NCBI GenBank assembly: GCA_020633555.1
Contig: JACKDL010000007.1
Coordinates: 124,001 to 188,000 of the forward strand
Length of the DNA stretch: 64,000 nt
Reading direction: 5' to 3'
Source of the DNA: Myxococcales bacterium
Lineage (GTDB): Bacteria; Myxococcota_A; Bradymonadia; UBA7976; UBA1532
Shown in pieces: positions 29,053-38,271 of the stretch. A model generated the notes under the pieces. The model was given only the letters and a program-made list of their open reading frames with translations, did not search any database and was not told the origin of the DNA. A program made the position numbers and the translations under genes. How positions within the stretch are numbered: position 1 is the stretch's first letter; the number at the start of each line of letters is the position of its first letter.

Positions 29053-29910
29053 ATGAGTGCCGAGCACACGGCCCACGGTGAGGGCCACCACCACCACATC
29101 ACCCCGCTGAGCCACTACTTCGCCGTCTTCGGCGCCCTGTTGGTGCTCACCGCGGTGACCGTCTGGATCGCGCAGTTCCACTTCGGCGCGGCCAACACCC
29201 TGATCGCCATGCTGGTGGCGACGATCAAGGCCAGCCTGGTGGCCCTGATCTTCATGCACCTGCTGTACGACGATCGCCTGAACAGCCTGACCTTCCTGTT
29301 CGGGCTGCTCTTCGTGGCGCTGTTCTTCATCTTCACGCTGACCGACGTGTACACGCGCGGGTTCATCGACCCGGTGCGGGACAACCACTACCTGCGCGAC
29401 GAGCAGGTGGCCCAGCTCAAGCTGGCCGCCGAGGCGCAGCAGGACCTGCCGGCCCAGTACCCGAAGAAGACCATCGGCGAGGACTACCCGGTGGCCGAGG
29501 ACGAGCGGGTCAACCCGCCCGCGCCGCCGCCGCCGCCCGCGCCCCCTGCTGCCCCGGCCACCGACGCCGAGGGCAACGTGATCGCGGCGCCCGAGGAGGC
29601 CCCCAAGCCGGCCTTCGCCGTCGATCCCGCCAAGGCCGAGCAGGGCAAGGCGCTGTTCGCCAGCAAGACCTGCGCGGCGTGCCACAGCCTCGACGGCAGC
29701 AAGCTGGTGGGGCCGACGATGAAGGGCATCTGGGGCCGCAAGGAGGTCATGGCCGACGGCAGCGAGGTCATCGTCGATCAGGCCTACTGGCTGGAGTCCA
29801 TCAAGACGCCCAACGCCAAGGTGGTGAAGGACTTCCCGCCCGCCATGCCCGTGCTGCCCGTCAGCGACGAGGAGGCCGAGGCCATCCTGCACTACGTCAA
29901 CTCCCTGTGA
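29053..29910 (+). CDS. Cytochrome oxidase subunit IV fused to a cytochrome c domain, 285 aa
   Basis: The first 105 residues are a prokaryotic subunit IV (His-rich HGEGHHHH start, three helices at about 22-42, 48-72 and 78-100, with ATIKASLVALIFMHL). A charged stretch and a Pro/Ala linker (about 155-190) follow. Residues about 190-285 form a class-I cytochrome c with CAACH (Cys207, Cys210, His211) and a Met candidate in PAMP. The heme domain closely resembles the one on subunit II, so one probably arose by duplication from the other. The heme domain should face the periplasm. This fusion gives the oxidase two tethered cytochromes. Confidence 0.9.
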   Translation: MSAEHTAHGEGHHHHITPLSHYFAVFGALLVLTAVTVWIAQFHFGAANTLIAMLVATIKASLVALIFMHLLYDDRLNSLTFLFGLLFVALFFIFTLTDVYTRGFIDPVRDNHYLRDEQVAQLKLAAEAQQDLPAQYPKKTIGEDYPVAEDERVNPPAPPPPPAPPAAPATDAEGNVIAAPEEAPKPAFAVDPAKAEQGKALFASKTCAACHSLDGSKLVGPTMKGIWGRKEVMADGSEVIVDQAYWLESIKTPNAKVVKDFPPAMPVLPVSDEEAEAILHYVNSL

Positions 29911-29946
29911 GCTGACGCCGTTGGGGCCCTCGCGGCCCTGACGCCC

Positions 29947-29963
29947 ACCGCCTCCGCGGCGGT
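29947..29963 (+). terminator. Hairpin after the act-cox operon
   Basis: ACCGCC (29947-29952) and GGCGGT (29958-29963) form a perfect six-base stem with a five-base loop, 37 bases after the last cox stop. No T run follows, so it would be a weak or Rho-assisted terminator. Position supports the call more than sequence does. Confidence 0.35.
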
Positions 29964-30046
29964 CCCCGCCACAGACGCCCTCCGGCGAAGTCGCCCCCCA
30001 GGCACCGCGCGTGTCGCACGGGGGGCTCTCGGCCCACTGGCCTGCG

Positions 30047-30211
30047 AGCAGGCTGTTGAAAATCGCTCCCGTCGCGAGCCGACCCCGTGGAATCCGCGGC
30101 TCCTGCGTTGCCGTCTCCTCGACGATGCTCTGGCATCGCCTGCGGGCCGCCGCCTTGGATCCGCGGCCCCACGGGGCCGTTCGCTCGGTCCGCGAATTTC
30201 AACAACCTGCT
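30047..30211. repeat. 165-bp imperfect inverted-repeat element (MITE-like)
   Basis: The ends AGCAGGCTGTTGAAAATCGC (30047-30066) and its partner ending at 30211 match at 18 of 20 positions as an inverted repeat. Pairing continues inward (GACCCCGTGG with CCACGGGGCC; CCGCGG on both arms) to a central CGATGC/GCATCG hairpin at 30123-30138. The whole unit could fold into one long stem. It has no coding capacity of note, and I cannot see a clear target duplication. It fills most of the 332-base gap between the cox operon and the first TULIP-like lipoprotein, ending 31 bases before that ATG. Terminal bases like these also occur at insertion-sequence ends, so a MITE is the best guess. Confidence 0.55.
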
Positions 30212-30242
30212 AGACTCCCCGACGTCGACTCGGGGGATCCCC

Positions 30243-33020
30243 ATGCGCACTCTCACGCTGCTGGCGCTGCTGGCGTCGCTGGCCCTGGCGGCCTGCGATC
30301 ACGAGCCACCGCCGTACTTCGACCCCAACGCGCAGCCCAACATCGGTCTGCAGGACGCGGCCCCGCGACCCGATCGGGGCGGCGGGGGTGGCGGATCCGG
30401 CGGTGCGGGCGATCTGGACGGGGGGGCACAGGACGCGCAGGTGCCCGACCAGGCCCCCGACATGGAGGTGGACTCGGCCACCTTCGCCCCCATCGCGTTC
30501 GATGTGCAGACCCGGGTGGGCGACCGCAACACGGTGGCGGGCCTGGAGAACCGGGTGACCTGCGAGGTGCTGGACCAGGTGGGCGAGCCCATCGGCGGGG
30601 TGGCCACGGTGGTGGAGGTGCTGCCCGACAACGGCTTCGAGCGCACCGAGGTGGGCCTGGTGGGCGGCCTCGCCCGCGACTACGAGATCACGTGCTTCGC
30701 CCCGAGTCTGGGCCTGCGGGACGCTACGCCGGCATTGTGGACGGTGCTGCCCGGCCGAGCGGCGACGGTGACCACGGCCCTGGCCACCGACGCCATCGAG
30801 GCGGGCGGTGAGGTGGAGGTGGGCTGCCGGGCCTTCGACGCCTACGGCAACCCGGTGGCGAACCCAGGGCAGTTCACGATCCGCGTGGATCCCCAGCCGC
30901 CCGCGCTGGACGTGCTGGGCAGCACGCTGCGCTTCCGGTCGGCCGGGGAGTTCGAGGTCCGCTGCGAGCTGGCCGGGGCCGAGGCGGCGCCGGGCCGCAC
31001 CCTGAGCGTGGCCCCCGGGCTGCCGGCACGGCTGGTGATGAGCCTGTTCCCCGATCGCCCGGTATATCGGGTGGGCGACGTGGTCGAGATCGTGCCGGTG
31101 GTGAGCGACCAGTACGACAACCCGATCCCCGACGCCCCCTTGGTGTTCGAGAGCGACCCGCCGCTGGAGCAGTTCGGGGCGGCGCGCCTGCGCTGTGCGC
31201 CCGAGGGCCGCTACGCCCTGACCGTGTCGGTGGACGGCGAGACCTTCCAGGATCGGGCGCTGCGCGCCGACGCCGACATCCTGGTGGACTTCGGGGGGCC
31301 CGGGATCACCTGCGATGATCCGCTGGAGGGCGAGTTCATCGTGCTGCCCGAGGGCGGGCACGGCGAGCTGCGCGGCACGGTGCGCGACGTGGCCGGGGTG
31401 CGCTCGGTGTCGGTGGATGAGGTGCCGGTGGACCTGCAGCCCGACGGGTCTTGGCGGGCCGACGTGGCGCAGGCCTGGGGCCTGAACGTGCACGAGGTGG
31501 TGGCCGGTGACGCCGTGGACGCCGAGAACAGCACGTTCTGCGCGTACTTCGCGGCCGGCGACTACCTGAACGAGAACCAGTTCCTGAGCAGCGCCATCCA
31601 GCTCCGCATGGGGCAGGGGGCGGTGGACGACGGGGATCCCGACCGCCCCCTGAGCAGCCTGGGCGACGTGATCCGCCGGGTGATCAACAGCCAGGGCCTG
31701 GTGCAGACGGTGGATGAGGCGGCCCGGGCGCAGAACCCCATCGTGCCCACCGAGTGCCGGGTGCGGGTGCTGGGTGTCTGCCTGTTCCGCTTCGGGGCCG
31801 AGTACGAGGGGCTGGCCATCGGCGGGCGCAACACGCTGGGCATGAGCATCGTGGACGGCGGCCTGCAGTTCCGGGTGAGCGTGCGCAACATCTCGGTGCG
31901 GGCGCGGCTGCGGGGCACGCTGGGCAACCGGGCGCGCATCGACGCCGATCACGTGACCATCGCGCTGACCTTCGATGTGGGCCTGCGGGGCAACGGCAGC
32001 CCCGATCTGCGCCTGCGCTCGGTGGACCAGGTGAGCGTGGGCGACCTGCACAGCGACTTCAGCGGGTTCATCACCGGGGCGATCCTGGAGCTGGCCTTCT
32101 GGGCCTTCGAGGGGCTGATCCGCGACACCATCACCGACGCCATCCGCGACTTCCTGCAGGACGAGATCGACGCGGTGCTGACGGACCTGTTGGGCAACGT
32201 GGACATCGGCGAGCTGAGCCAGGGTGTGGACGTGCCCAGCTTGACGGGCGGCGCGTCGGTGCCGCTGACCTTCTCGGTGGGCCTTGACCGGATGGACCTG
32301 GGCGGCGGCCGGATGATGGTGGGGGTGAAGACCAAGGTGGACGGGCCCGACCGGCTGGCGCAGCGCTCGCCCGGTGTGCCGCTGCCGCCGGGCTCGGGCT
32401 TCATGGAGCTGCCCGGGGATCGGACGGTGGGCGCCGCGGTGCAGCTCGGCATTGTGAACCAGGTGCTGCACGGCCTGTGGCGGGCGGGGTACTTCGAGGC
32501 CGAGGCCGGGGGCCTGGTGGGGGAGCTGGCGGAGGACCTGCCCGAGGGCGCCGAGGTGTTCCTGAGCCTGCCCCAGGCGCCGGCGGTGATCGGGGTGGCC
32601 GATGAGGCCACCGTGCGGATCTTCATCGGTCCCATGTCGGCGGGCGTGGTCTACCCCGGCTTCTTCGTGGAGCCGTTCCGCCTGCGGGTGGCGGCTGAGC
32701 TGTCGGCGACGGTGCGGCTGGTGGGGGAGCGGGACCTGGAGTTCGAAGGGGTGACGGTGGAGGCGCTGCACCTTGGCCTGGGCACCGACGTCCCCCAGCG
32801 GTCACGGCAGGTGCTGGAGAACACGCTGACGCGGATCCTCCAGGCCATCATCGACAACGCCCTGAATGACGGGCTGCCGGTGCTCCCGCTGCCCGACTTC
32901 GTGATCCCCGACGACCTGGGGCGCTTCGACCTGCCCGCCGGGCGGGGCTTGGGGCTGCGGCAGCCGCGGCTCTCGGGCACCGAGGCCCGCTGGATCCTCG
33001 ACGGGAACTTCGGGGAGTGA
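30243..33020 (+). CDS. Large lipoprotein with Ig-like repeats and a TULIP-like C-terminal half, 925 aa
   Basis: The signal ends in ALAAC (Cys18) with Asp at +2, then a Gly/Asp-rich linker to about residue 80. Residues about 80-420 read as several beta-sandwich (Ig-like) modules, each opening with phrases such as TRVGDRNTVAGLENRVTC and VYRVGDVVEIVPVVSD. The C-terminal part (about 480-925) contains long amphipathic helices (FSGFITGAILELAFWAFEGL, DTITDAIRDFLQDEIDAVL) and QLGIVNQVLHGLWRAGYF at about 735, which resemble BPI/TULIP lipid-binding folds. The TULIP comparison is my inference from pattern. ATG 30243 gives the lipobox. The neighbouring gene starts three bases after the stop and shares the C-terminal pattern. 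Confidence 0.75.
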   Translation: MRTLTLLALLASLALAACDHEPPPYFDPNAQPNIGLQDAAPRPDRGGGGGGSGGAGDLDGGAQDAQVPDQAPDMEVDSATFAPIAFDVQTRVGDRNTVAGLENRVTCEVLDQVGEPIGGVATVVEVLPDNGFERTEVGLVGGLARDYEITCFAPSLGLRDATPALWTVLPGRAATVTTALATDAIEAGGEVEVGCRAFDAYGNPVANPGQFTIRVDPQPPALDVLGSTLRFRSAGEFEVRCELAGAEAAPGRTLSVAPGLPARLVMSLFPDRPVYRVGDVVEIVPVVSDQYDNPIPDAPLVFESDPPLEQFGAARLRCAPEGRYALTVSVDGETFQDRALRADADILVDFGGPGITCDDPLEGEFIVLPEGGHGELRGTVRDVAGVRSVSVDEVPVDLQPDGSWRADVAQAWGLNVHEVVAGDAVDAENSTFCAYFAAGDYLNENQFLSSAIQLRMGQGAVDDGDPDRPLSSLGDVIRRVINSQGLVQTVDEAARAQNPIVPTECRVRVLGVCLFRFGAEYEGLAIGGRNTLGMSIVDGGLQFRVSVRNISVRARLRGTLGNRARIDADHVTIALTFDVGLRGNGSPDLRLRSVDQVSVGDLHSDFSGFITGAILELAFWAFEGLIRDTITDAIRDFLQDEIDAVLTDLLGNVDIGELSQGVDVPSLTGGASVPLTFSVGLDRMDLGGGRMMVGVKTKVDGPDRLAQRSPGVPLPPGSGFMELPGDRTVGAAVQLGIVNQVLHGLWRAGYFEAEAGGLVGELAEDLPEGAEVFLSLPQAPAVIGVADEATVRIFIGPMSAGVVYPGFFVEPFRLRVAAELSATVRLVGERDLEFEGVTVEALHLGLGTDVPQRSRQVLENTLTRILQAIIDNALNDGLPVLPLPDFVIPDDLGRFDLPAGRGLGLRQPRLSGTEARWILDGNFGE

Positions 33021-33022
33021 GC

Positions 33023-35221
33023 ATGCGCACGACGATTCTGCTGGGCCTGGGGCTGCTGGCCCTGGTGGCTTGCGACGACGCGGCGCCGAGCGGCGAGGCC
33101 CCCGGCGGGGGCGACGCGTTGCCCCTCCAGGACCTGGGCGGCGCGGGCGCCGGCGGCGGGGGCGGGGGCGGTGGGGCGCCCGACATGGCCGCGCCGGACA
33201 TGGCTGGCCCGATGGCTCGGCCTGCGTTCATCGAGCTGGCGCTGGAGCCGCGGCGGCCCCTCTACACCCGCGCCGAGGCGCCGCGGGCGGTGGCCGCGGT
33301 GTACGACCGGATCGGCCGTGAGATCCCGGCGGCGCAGGTGGATCTGCGCTTCGACGTGCAGCCGGCCGCCATGGGTCAGGTGGCCGCCGACGGTACGGTG
33401 ACCTTTGCCCAGGAGGGGCAGGGGGCGGTGCGCGCCTGCGTGCGGGGCACCGATCTCTGCGGGCGCGCGACCTTCTACGTGGACGACGGGGCGCCCGGCC
33501 TGGAGGTGACCCAGCCCCAGCGCGGGGCAGTGCTGGCGGGCGAGCCGGTGATCCAGGTGGCGGGCCGGGCCGATCCCGGCGCGGCGGTGTTCGTCAACGA
33601 CCAGCCGGCCCAGGTCCAGGCCGACGGGACCTTCACCGCGGAGGTGCCCGCGGCGTTCGGCTACAACCGCATCGACGTGGTGGCCGACGACCGGGTGCGC
33701 CGGCCGCCGGCCCGGGTGGTGATGGAGGTGATCCAGGCCCCCGAGCTGCTGGCGGTGGACGACCGCGGCGTCGATCTGAACGACGCCATCCGGGTGCGCA
33801 TCGATCAGCGGCTGCTGGACACGGGCGAGGGGGTGCCGCCGGCCGACGAGATGGGCGTGGTGCGGCTGCTCGATCTGGCCGGCGTGGTCGAGGCCTTCCT
33901 GGCCCGGCTGGAGCTGCTGCCGCTGGTGCCCGATCCGGTCAGCCAGAACGATGAGCTGACCTTGCGCATCACCGGGGTCAACCCGGGTGAGCCGGACGCC
34001 ACGCTGCTGTTCACCGACACCGGCATCGAGGTGTTCCTGCGGCTGCAGGACCTGCGGATCGACACCGAAGGCGGGCTGGTGCTGGAGGGGCTGCCCATCG
34101 ACCTGGGCGGGCAGATCCGGCTGACGGCGGCGGCCATCGCCTCGCTGGCGGTGGAGGCCGGGCCCGATGGCGCGCCGCGCTTGCGCCTGGAGAACGTGGA
34201 CGTGGCCCTGGAGCGGCTGAGCGGCATCATGGGCGACAGCACGGCGCAGGCGCTGCTGGACACCTTCGGGAGCCTGGTGCGCACCCTCATCGAGGGCGCG
34301 GCCCGCAACCTGGTGAACGACGTGGTGGCGCAGGCGGTGCCCGACTTCCTGGAGCTGGGGCTGGGCGACGCGCTGGATCCGCTGCGGCAGATCCCGCTGG
34401 ATGTGGCGGCGTCGCCCCCGCTGCCGGCCATCGCCTTGGACCTGGGCTTCGACCTGAGCGCCCCGGTGGTGGAGGCCCGCAACGGGCTGAGCCTGGGCCT
34501 GTCAGGGCGCGTGCGGCAGCGGGCGCCCACGCCGCCCCCGTTCCCCATCGCCGGCATCCCGGTGGAGTCGCTGGACTCGGAGCCGCCCTGGCCCGCCGCG
34601 GCCGGGCTGGCCATCGGCGTGCGCCTGAGCACGGTGAACGCGCTGGCCCACGGCGTGTGGCAGCAGGGGGCGCTGAACCTGGACCTGGCCGACGTCATCC
34701 CCGAGCAGCTCCGGGCGCTGATCCGCGAGGGGCGCATCGAGGCGCGGCTGCCGCCGCTGGTGGTGGCCACGCCGCCGGGGAGCCCGGCGCTGTTCGAGCT
34801 GCAGCTCGGCGAGCTGGACCTGTACCTGAAGGGGCCCCGCAGCGGCGAGCAGCCCGACCACTACGTGCTGTCGCTGCGCGCGGGGCTGCTGCTGGAGGTG
34901 GGCGACGGCGGCATCCGGTTCAACGTGGCCGAGTCGGCGGACATCCGGGTGGCGCTGCTGGAGTTCTTCGGTGAGCGGCCGGCCTTCGAGGCCGATCTGT
35001 TGCAGCAGATTCTGGAGCCCATCGTGTGGGGCGAGGTGCGCAACGCGGTGGGCGAGGGCCTGGATCTGGCCATCGACCCGGTGGCCATCGGGGCCGACCT
35101 GTACGCCGACTATGCGCCTGGCATCCGGGGCATCGAGGTGGCGCCGGACTTCCCGGTGGGGCCGCTGGTGCGCCGGGGCTGGTTCGTGCTGCCGGCGGGG
35201 CTGGCGGTGACCTTGCGATGA
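33023..35221 (+). CDS. Lipoprotein paralogous to the upstream gene, TULIP-like, 732 aa
   Basis: The signal ends in LVAC (Cys17), again with Asp at +2, and is followed by a Gly/Ala-rich linker. Residues about 70-235 hold beta-rich modules (GAPGLEVTQPQRGAVLAGEP). The rest follows the same plan as the upstream protein: a helical stretch (TFGSLVRTLIEGAARNLVNDV), then RLSTVNALAHGVWQQGALNL at about 535 matching the QLGIVNQVLHGLWRAGYF of its neighbour, and a long beta-rich end. The two are probably an ancient tandem duplication. ATG 33023, with GGGGAG upstream, is preferred to GTG 33017. Envelope lipid transfer or binding is a reasonable guess but not shown. Confidence 0.75.
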   Translation: MRTTILLGLGLLALVACDDAAPSGEAPGGGDALPLQDLGGAGAGGGGGGGGAPDMAAPDMAGPMARPAFIELALEPRRPLYTRAEAPRAVAAVYDRIGREIPAAQVDLRFDVQPAAMGQVAADGTVTFAQEGQGAVRACVRGTDLCGRATFYVDDGAPGLEVTQPQRGAVLAGEPVIQVAGRADPGAAVFVNDQPAQVQADGTFTAEVPAAFGYNRIDVVADDRVRRPPARVVMEVIQAPELLAVDDRGVDLNDAIRVRIDQRLLDTGEGVPPADEMGVVRLLDLAGVVEAFLARLELLPLVPDPVSQNDELTLRITGVNPGEPDATLLFTDTGIEVFLRLQDLRIDTEGGLVLEGLPIDLGGQIRLTAAAIASLAVEAGPDGAPRLRLENVDVALERLSGIMGDSTAQALLDTFGSLVRTLIEGAARNLVNDVVAQAVPDFLELGLGDALDPLRQIPLDVAASPPLPAIALDLGFDLSAPVVEARNGLSLGLSGRVRQRAPTPPPFPIAGIPVESLDSEPPWPAAAGLAIGVRLSTVNALAHGVWQQGALNLDLADVIPEQLRALIREGRIEARLPPLVVATPPGSPALFELQLGELDLYLKGPRSGEQPDHYVLSLRAGLLLEVGDGGIRFNVAESADIRVALLEFFGERPAFEADLLQQILEPIVWGEVRNAVGEGLDLAIDPVAIGADLYADYAPGIRGIEVAPDFPVGPLVRRGWFVLPAGLAVTLR

Positions 35222-35234
35222 TGGGCGCCGCCGC

Positions 35235-36062
35235 ATGATCGGCCTCGCCCTGGGGGCGCTGGCGGGGGCGCACGGGCTGCTGGTGGGGGGCGGCGCCGTG
35301 GCCCTGGCCCTGCCGAACCCCTGGCTGCGGCTGACCCGGGCCCGGGGCACGCCGGGCGACGACGGGGTGCCCTTCCAGGCGGTGTGCCTGGCCGATGGCT
35401 GTGCGGCCTGGATCACGGCGCCCATCCGGCCGACCGGGGTGGTGATCTGCCACGGCCGCTCGCGCAGCAAGGCCTGGGAGCGCCCCCTGATCAAGGCGCT
35501 GGCGGCCGCGCACACCGTGCTGGCCTTCGACTTCCCCGGTCACGGCGACAACCGCTACGCGCCCACCACGCTGGGCGATCGGGAGGCTGCCTCGGTGAAC
35601 CACGCGGTGGACGCCTTGGTGGCGCACGGGGTCGAGCGGGTGGTGCTGTACGGGTGCAGCATGGGGGGCGCGGCGGCCCTCATCAGCCAAGGGCGGGCGC
35701 CCCACCCGGCGGTGCGCGGGGTGATCACCGACGGGGCCTTCGCGGCCTTCAGCGAGGTGGTGGATCACGCCGGTCGCGCCCTGCCCGGGTATGTGCGACG
35801 CAGCGCGCTGGGGCTCACCGGGCGCCTGAACGGGTACGACCCCTGGGCGGTGCGGCCCATCGACGGGGTGGCGAGCATCCCGGTGCCGGTCCGGCTGCTG
35901 CACGGTGACGCCGACACCCTGGTCACCCCGGACGCTGCCGATCGCATGGCGGCCGCCGGGGGCGCCACCGTGCGCGCGCAGCGCTACGCCGGGGGCCATG
36001 ACGAGCCGGCCAACCCGGCGATGATCGCCGCCGTGCAGGCGTTCGCTGCGGAGGTCTTGTGA
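35235..36062 (+). CDS. Alpha/beta hydrolase with N-terminal membrane segment, 275 aa
   Basis: A serine hydrolase of the alpha/beta fold. It has an N-terminal hydrophobic segment (about 2-27) that could anchor it, VVICHGRSRSK after strand 3, the nucleophile Ser142 in YGCSMGGAA, Asp225 or Asp227 in LLHGDADTLVTP and His255 in GGHDEP. The layout matches small esterase/dipeptidyl-peptidase-like hydrolases with the G-x-S-x-G variant GCSMGG. The stop overlaps the start of the secreted protease (GTGA), so the two are coupled. Substrate unknown. Confidence 0.82.
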   Translation: MIGLALGALAGAHGLLVGGGAVALALPNPWLRLTRARGTPGDDGVPFQAVCLADGCAAWITAPIRPTGVVICHGRSRSKAWERPLIKALAAAHTVLAFDFPGHGDNRYAPTTLGDREAASVNHAVDALVAHGVERVVLYGCSMGGAAALISQGRAPHPAVRGVITDGAFAAFSEVVDHAGRALPGYVRRSALGLTGRLNGYDPWAVRPIDGVASIPVPVRLLHGDADTLVTPDAADRMAAAGGATVRAQRYAGGHDEPANPAMIAAVQAFAAEVL

Positions 36063-38188
36063 TCCGACTGCGTGGGTCGGTGCCGGCCTCGCTGGCCCCC
36101 CTGACGGTGCTGCTGGCCTGCGCCGATCCCTCGCTGGACGTCGCTGAGCGGCGGGACCCGGTGGTGTACGGGCAGGACGACCGGCAGGACGTCTTCGCCG
36201 TGGCGGATCCGGTCTGGCGGGCCCGCGCCACCCGCTCAGCCATGGCGCTGGTGCCGCCCGATCGGCTGGCGGTGGACGAAGCGGCGGGCACGGTGGGTCT
36301 CGAGGCCAGCGTCTACGGCGAGCACTTCGGGCTGTGCGAGGGGCAGCGCTTCTTCGAGCAGCTCCGGCTGGGCCGCTGCTCGGGCACCCTGGTGGACACG
36401 GATCTGGTGCTCACCGCGGGGCACTGCGTCCCCAACCAGGCGCGCTGCGACGATCGTCGCTTTGTGTTCGAGTGGGCGGTTGAGGCCGAGGGCGAGGTGC
36501 CGACCCTGACGCCGGCCGACATCTACGAGTGCGCCGAGATCGTGCGCACCGTGGACGGCACCTTCGGGGGCCGCCGGCTGGACTTCGCCTTCATCCGCCT
36601 GGACCGGCCGCCGCCCGCACCCTATGAGCCCGCGCCGCTGCGGCCCGACGACGGGGCGCTGCCCGAGGGGACCCCGGTGACCCTCATCGGCTTCCCCAAC
36701 GGGCTGCCCGTGAAGGTGGCCGCCAACGGGGCGGTGGTGAACCCGCGGGCGGACGTGCGCGACTTCTTCGAGGCCACGGTGGACGCCTTCGGCGGCAACT
36801 CGGGCTCGGGGGTCTACGACGACCAAGGGCGGCTGGCCGGCGTGCTGGTGCGCGGCGAGCAGGACTACGCCGAGACAGACGCCGGCTGCGATGTGGTGAA
36901 CGTGCTCGACGGCGAGCGCACCGCCGAGGAGGGGGCCGAGGACATCACCTACGCCGCCCGCGCGGTGGAGGACCTGTGCCTGCAGGGCTACCGCGGCGAG
37001 CACCTGTGTGTGCCGGGGGATCAGACCTGGTGCTTTCCCTGCGAGGCCGACGCCGACTGCCGCGCGGGCTGGACCTGCGGGGGCTTCGCCCAGAACGCGC
37101 GCCTGAAGTTCTGCCGTGCCCCCTGCGCGGAGGACGGGGACTGCCGCGCCGATCACGCCTGTGCGGAGGGGGGCTGCACGCCGCGGCTGGGCCCGGCCTG
37201 TGTCGGCCCCGATGTCTGGGTCCGCGAGGCGTGCGGGCGCAACGTGGCGCCCGTAATGGCCTGCCCCGAGGACCAGCGTTGCGCGGTGGTGGCGGGCGAG
37301 GCGGCCTGCCACCCCGCGCCGCCGGGCGATCGGTGCGGGGCCCCCATCGCCCTGGCGGTGGCGGATCAGATCATCGAAGGCGATCTGGTGGCGGGCGGCT
37401 TCGGCGCCTTTGCCCAGGGCTCGTGCGCGGGCCGCGGCCCGGAGGTGGTCTACGGCTTCACCCTGGACCGCCCCCGCCCCTTCACCGCCACGGTCACGGG
37501 CTTCGACACGGTGCTGCACCTGCGGCGCGGCTGCGACGACTTCGAGGTGGCCTGCGTGGACGACAGCGATCCGCCGGGGGATCGGGGCTCGCAGATCCAG
37601 GCCGACCTTGCGCCGGGGGTCTACCAGCTCTTCGTCGACAGCTACAGCGCCGGCGGCGCCTACACCCTCGAGGTGGCCTTCGGCGAGAGCCCCTGCGAGC
37701 CGGTGGCCTGTGTGCCGGGCGAGGCTCGCTGCGTGGACGACGGGGTGCAGGGCTGCGCCCCCGCCGAGGGGGACGGGTGCCCGGCGTGGGGCGAGCCGGT
37801 GCCCTGCGGTCGGGCGGCTTGTGTGGATGGCGTCTGTGTGGCCGAGGCCGACCTGGGCCCGCCCGATCAGGGTGACGCCGACCGGGGGCTCGATCAGGCG
37901 GCGGCGGACGCGACGCCCGCCGATCAGGCGCAGCCCGACGCCGCGCCGTCCGAGGGCACGCTGGATCAGGCCCTGGCCGACGTGGGCGCCGACGCCGGAA
38001 AGCCCGACGCGACGGTGGGTGACCTTGGTCTGGCCGATGGCGCCGCCTTGGACCGCGGTGTAGCGGACGCGGGCGCCCGCGCTCAGGGCGGTGGCGGCGG
38101 CTGCCGCGCCGTCGGCGGCGGCGTCCAGGGGGGCGTCTGGGCGCTCCTGCTGCTGGCGCTGCGGCGCCGTCGCGGCACCGGCCGGTAA
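36059..38188 (+). CDS. Secreted trypsin-like protease with Cys-rich region and MYXO-CTERM-like tail, 709 aa
   Basis: Residues 1-21 end in LLAC, a possible lipobox. The S1 protease domain (about 80-310) has His122 in LTAGHC, Asp175 in RLDFAFIRL and Ser248 in GGNSGSG. A Cys-rich region (about 318-415) follows, then a PPC-like beta domain (FTATVTGFDTVLHLRRGCDD, GVYQLFVDSYSAGGAYTLEV), another Cys-rich part, a long Asp/Ala/Gln linker (about 600-680) and a C-terminal tail with GGGGGC, a hydrophobic helix and RRRR, the layout of MYXO-CTERM sorting signals. The start is GTG 36059 with GGAGG upstream, overlapping the previous stop. Having both a lipobox and a C-terminal sorting signal is unusual. Confidence 0.85.
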   Translation: MIRLRGSVPASLAPLTVLLACADPSLDVAERRDPVVYGQDDRQDVFAVADPVWRARATRSAMALVPPDRLAVDEAAGTVGLEASVYGEHFGLCEGQRFFEQLRLGRCSGTLVDTDLVLTAGHCVPNQARCDDRRFVFEWAVEAEGEVPTLTPADIYECAEIVRTVDGTFGGRRLDFAFIRLDRPPPAPYEPAPLRPDDGALPEGTPVTLIGFPNGLPVKVAANGAVVNPRADVRDFFEATVDAFGGNSGSGVYDDQGRLAGVLVRGEQDYAETDAGCDVVNVLDGERTAEEGAEDITYAARAVEDLCLQGYRGEHLCVPGDQTWCFPCEADADCRAGWTCGGFAQNARLKFCRAPCAEDGDCRADHACAEGGCTPRLGPACVGPDVWVREACGRNVAPVMACPEDQRCAVVAGEAACHPAPPGDRCGAPIALAVADQIIEGDLVAGGFGAFAQGSCAGRGPEVVYGFTLDRPRPFTATVTGFDTVLHLRRGCDDFEVACVDDSDPPGDRGSQIQADLAPGVYQLFVDSYSAGGAYTLEVAFGESPCEPVACVPGEARCVDDGVQGCAPAEGDGCPAWGEPVPCGRAACVDGVCVAEADLGPPDQGDADRGLDQAAADATPADQAQPDAAPSEGTLDQALADVGADAGKPDATVGDLGLADGAALDRGVADAGARAQGGGGGCRAVGGGVQGGVWALLLLALRRRRGTGR

Positions 38189-38271
38189 CGGAACTCCAGA
38201 AAACACAAGCCTTTTCGCTGGCACGCTTCTTTCAGGATCCTGCCCCCACGACTCATGTGGGGAGGCGCGCC

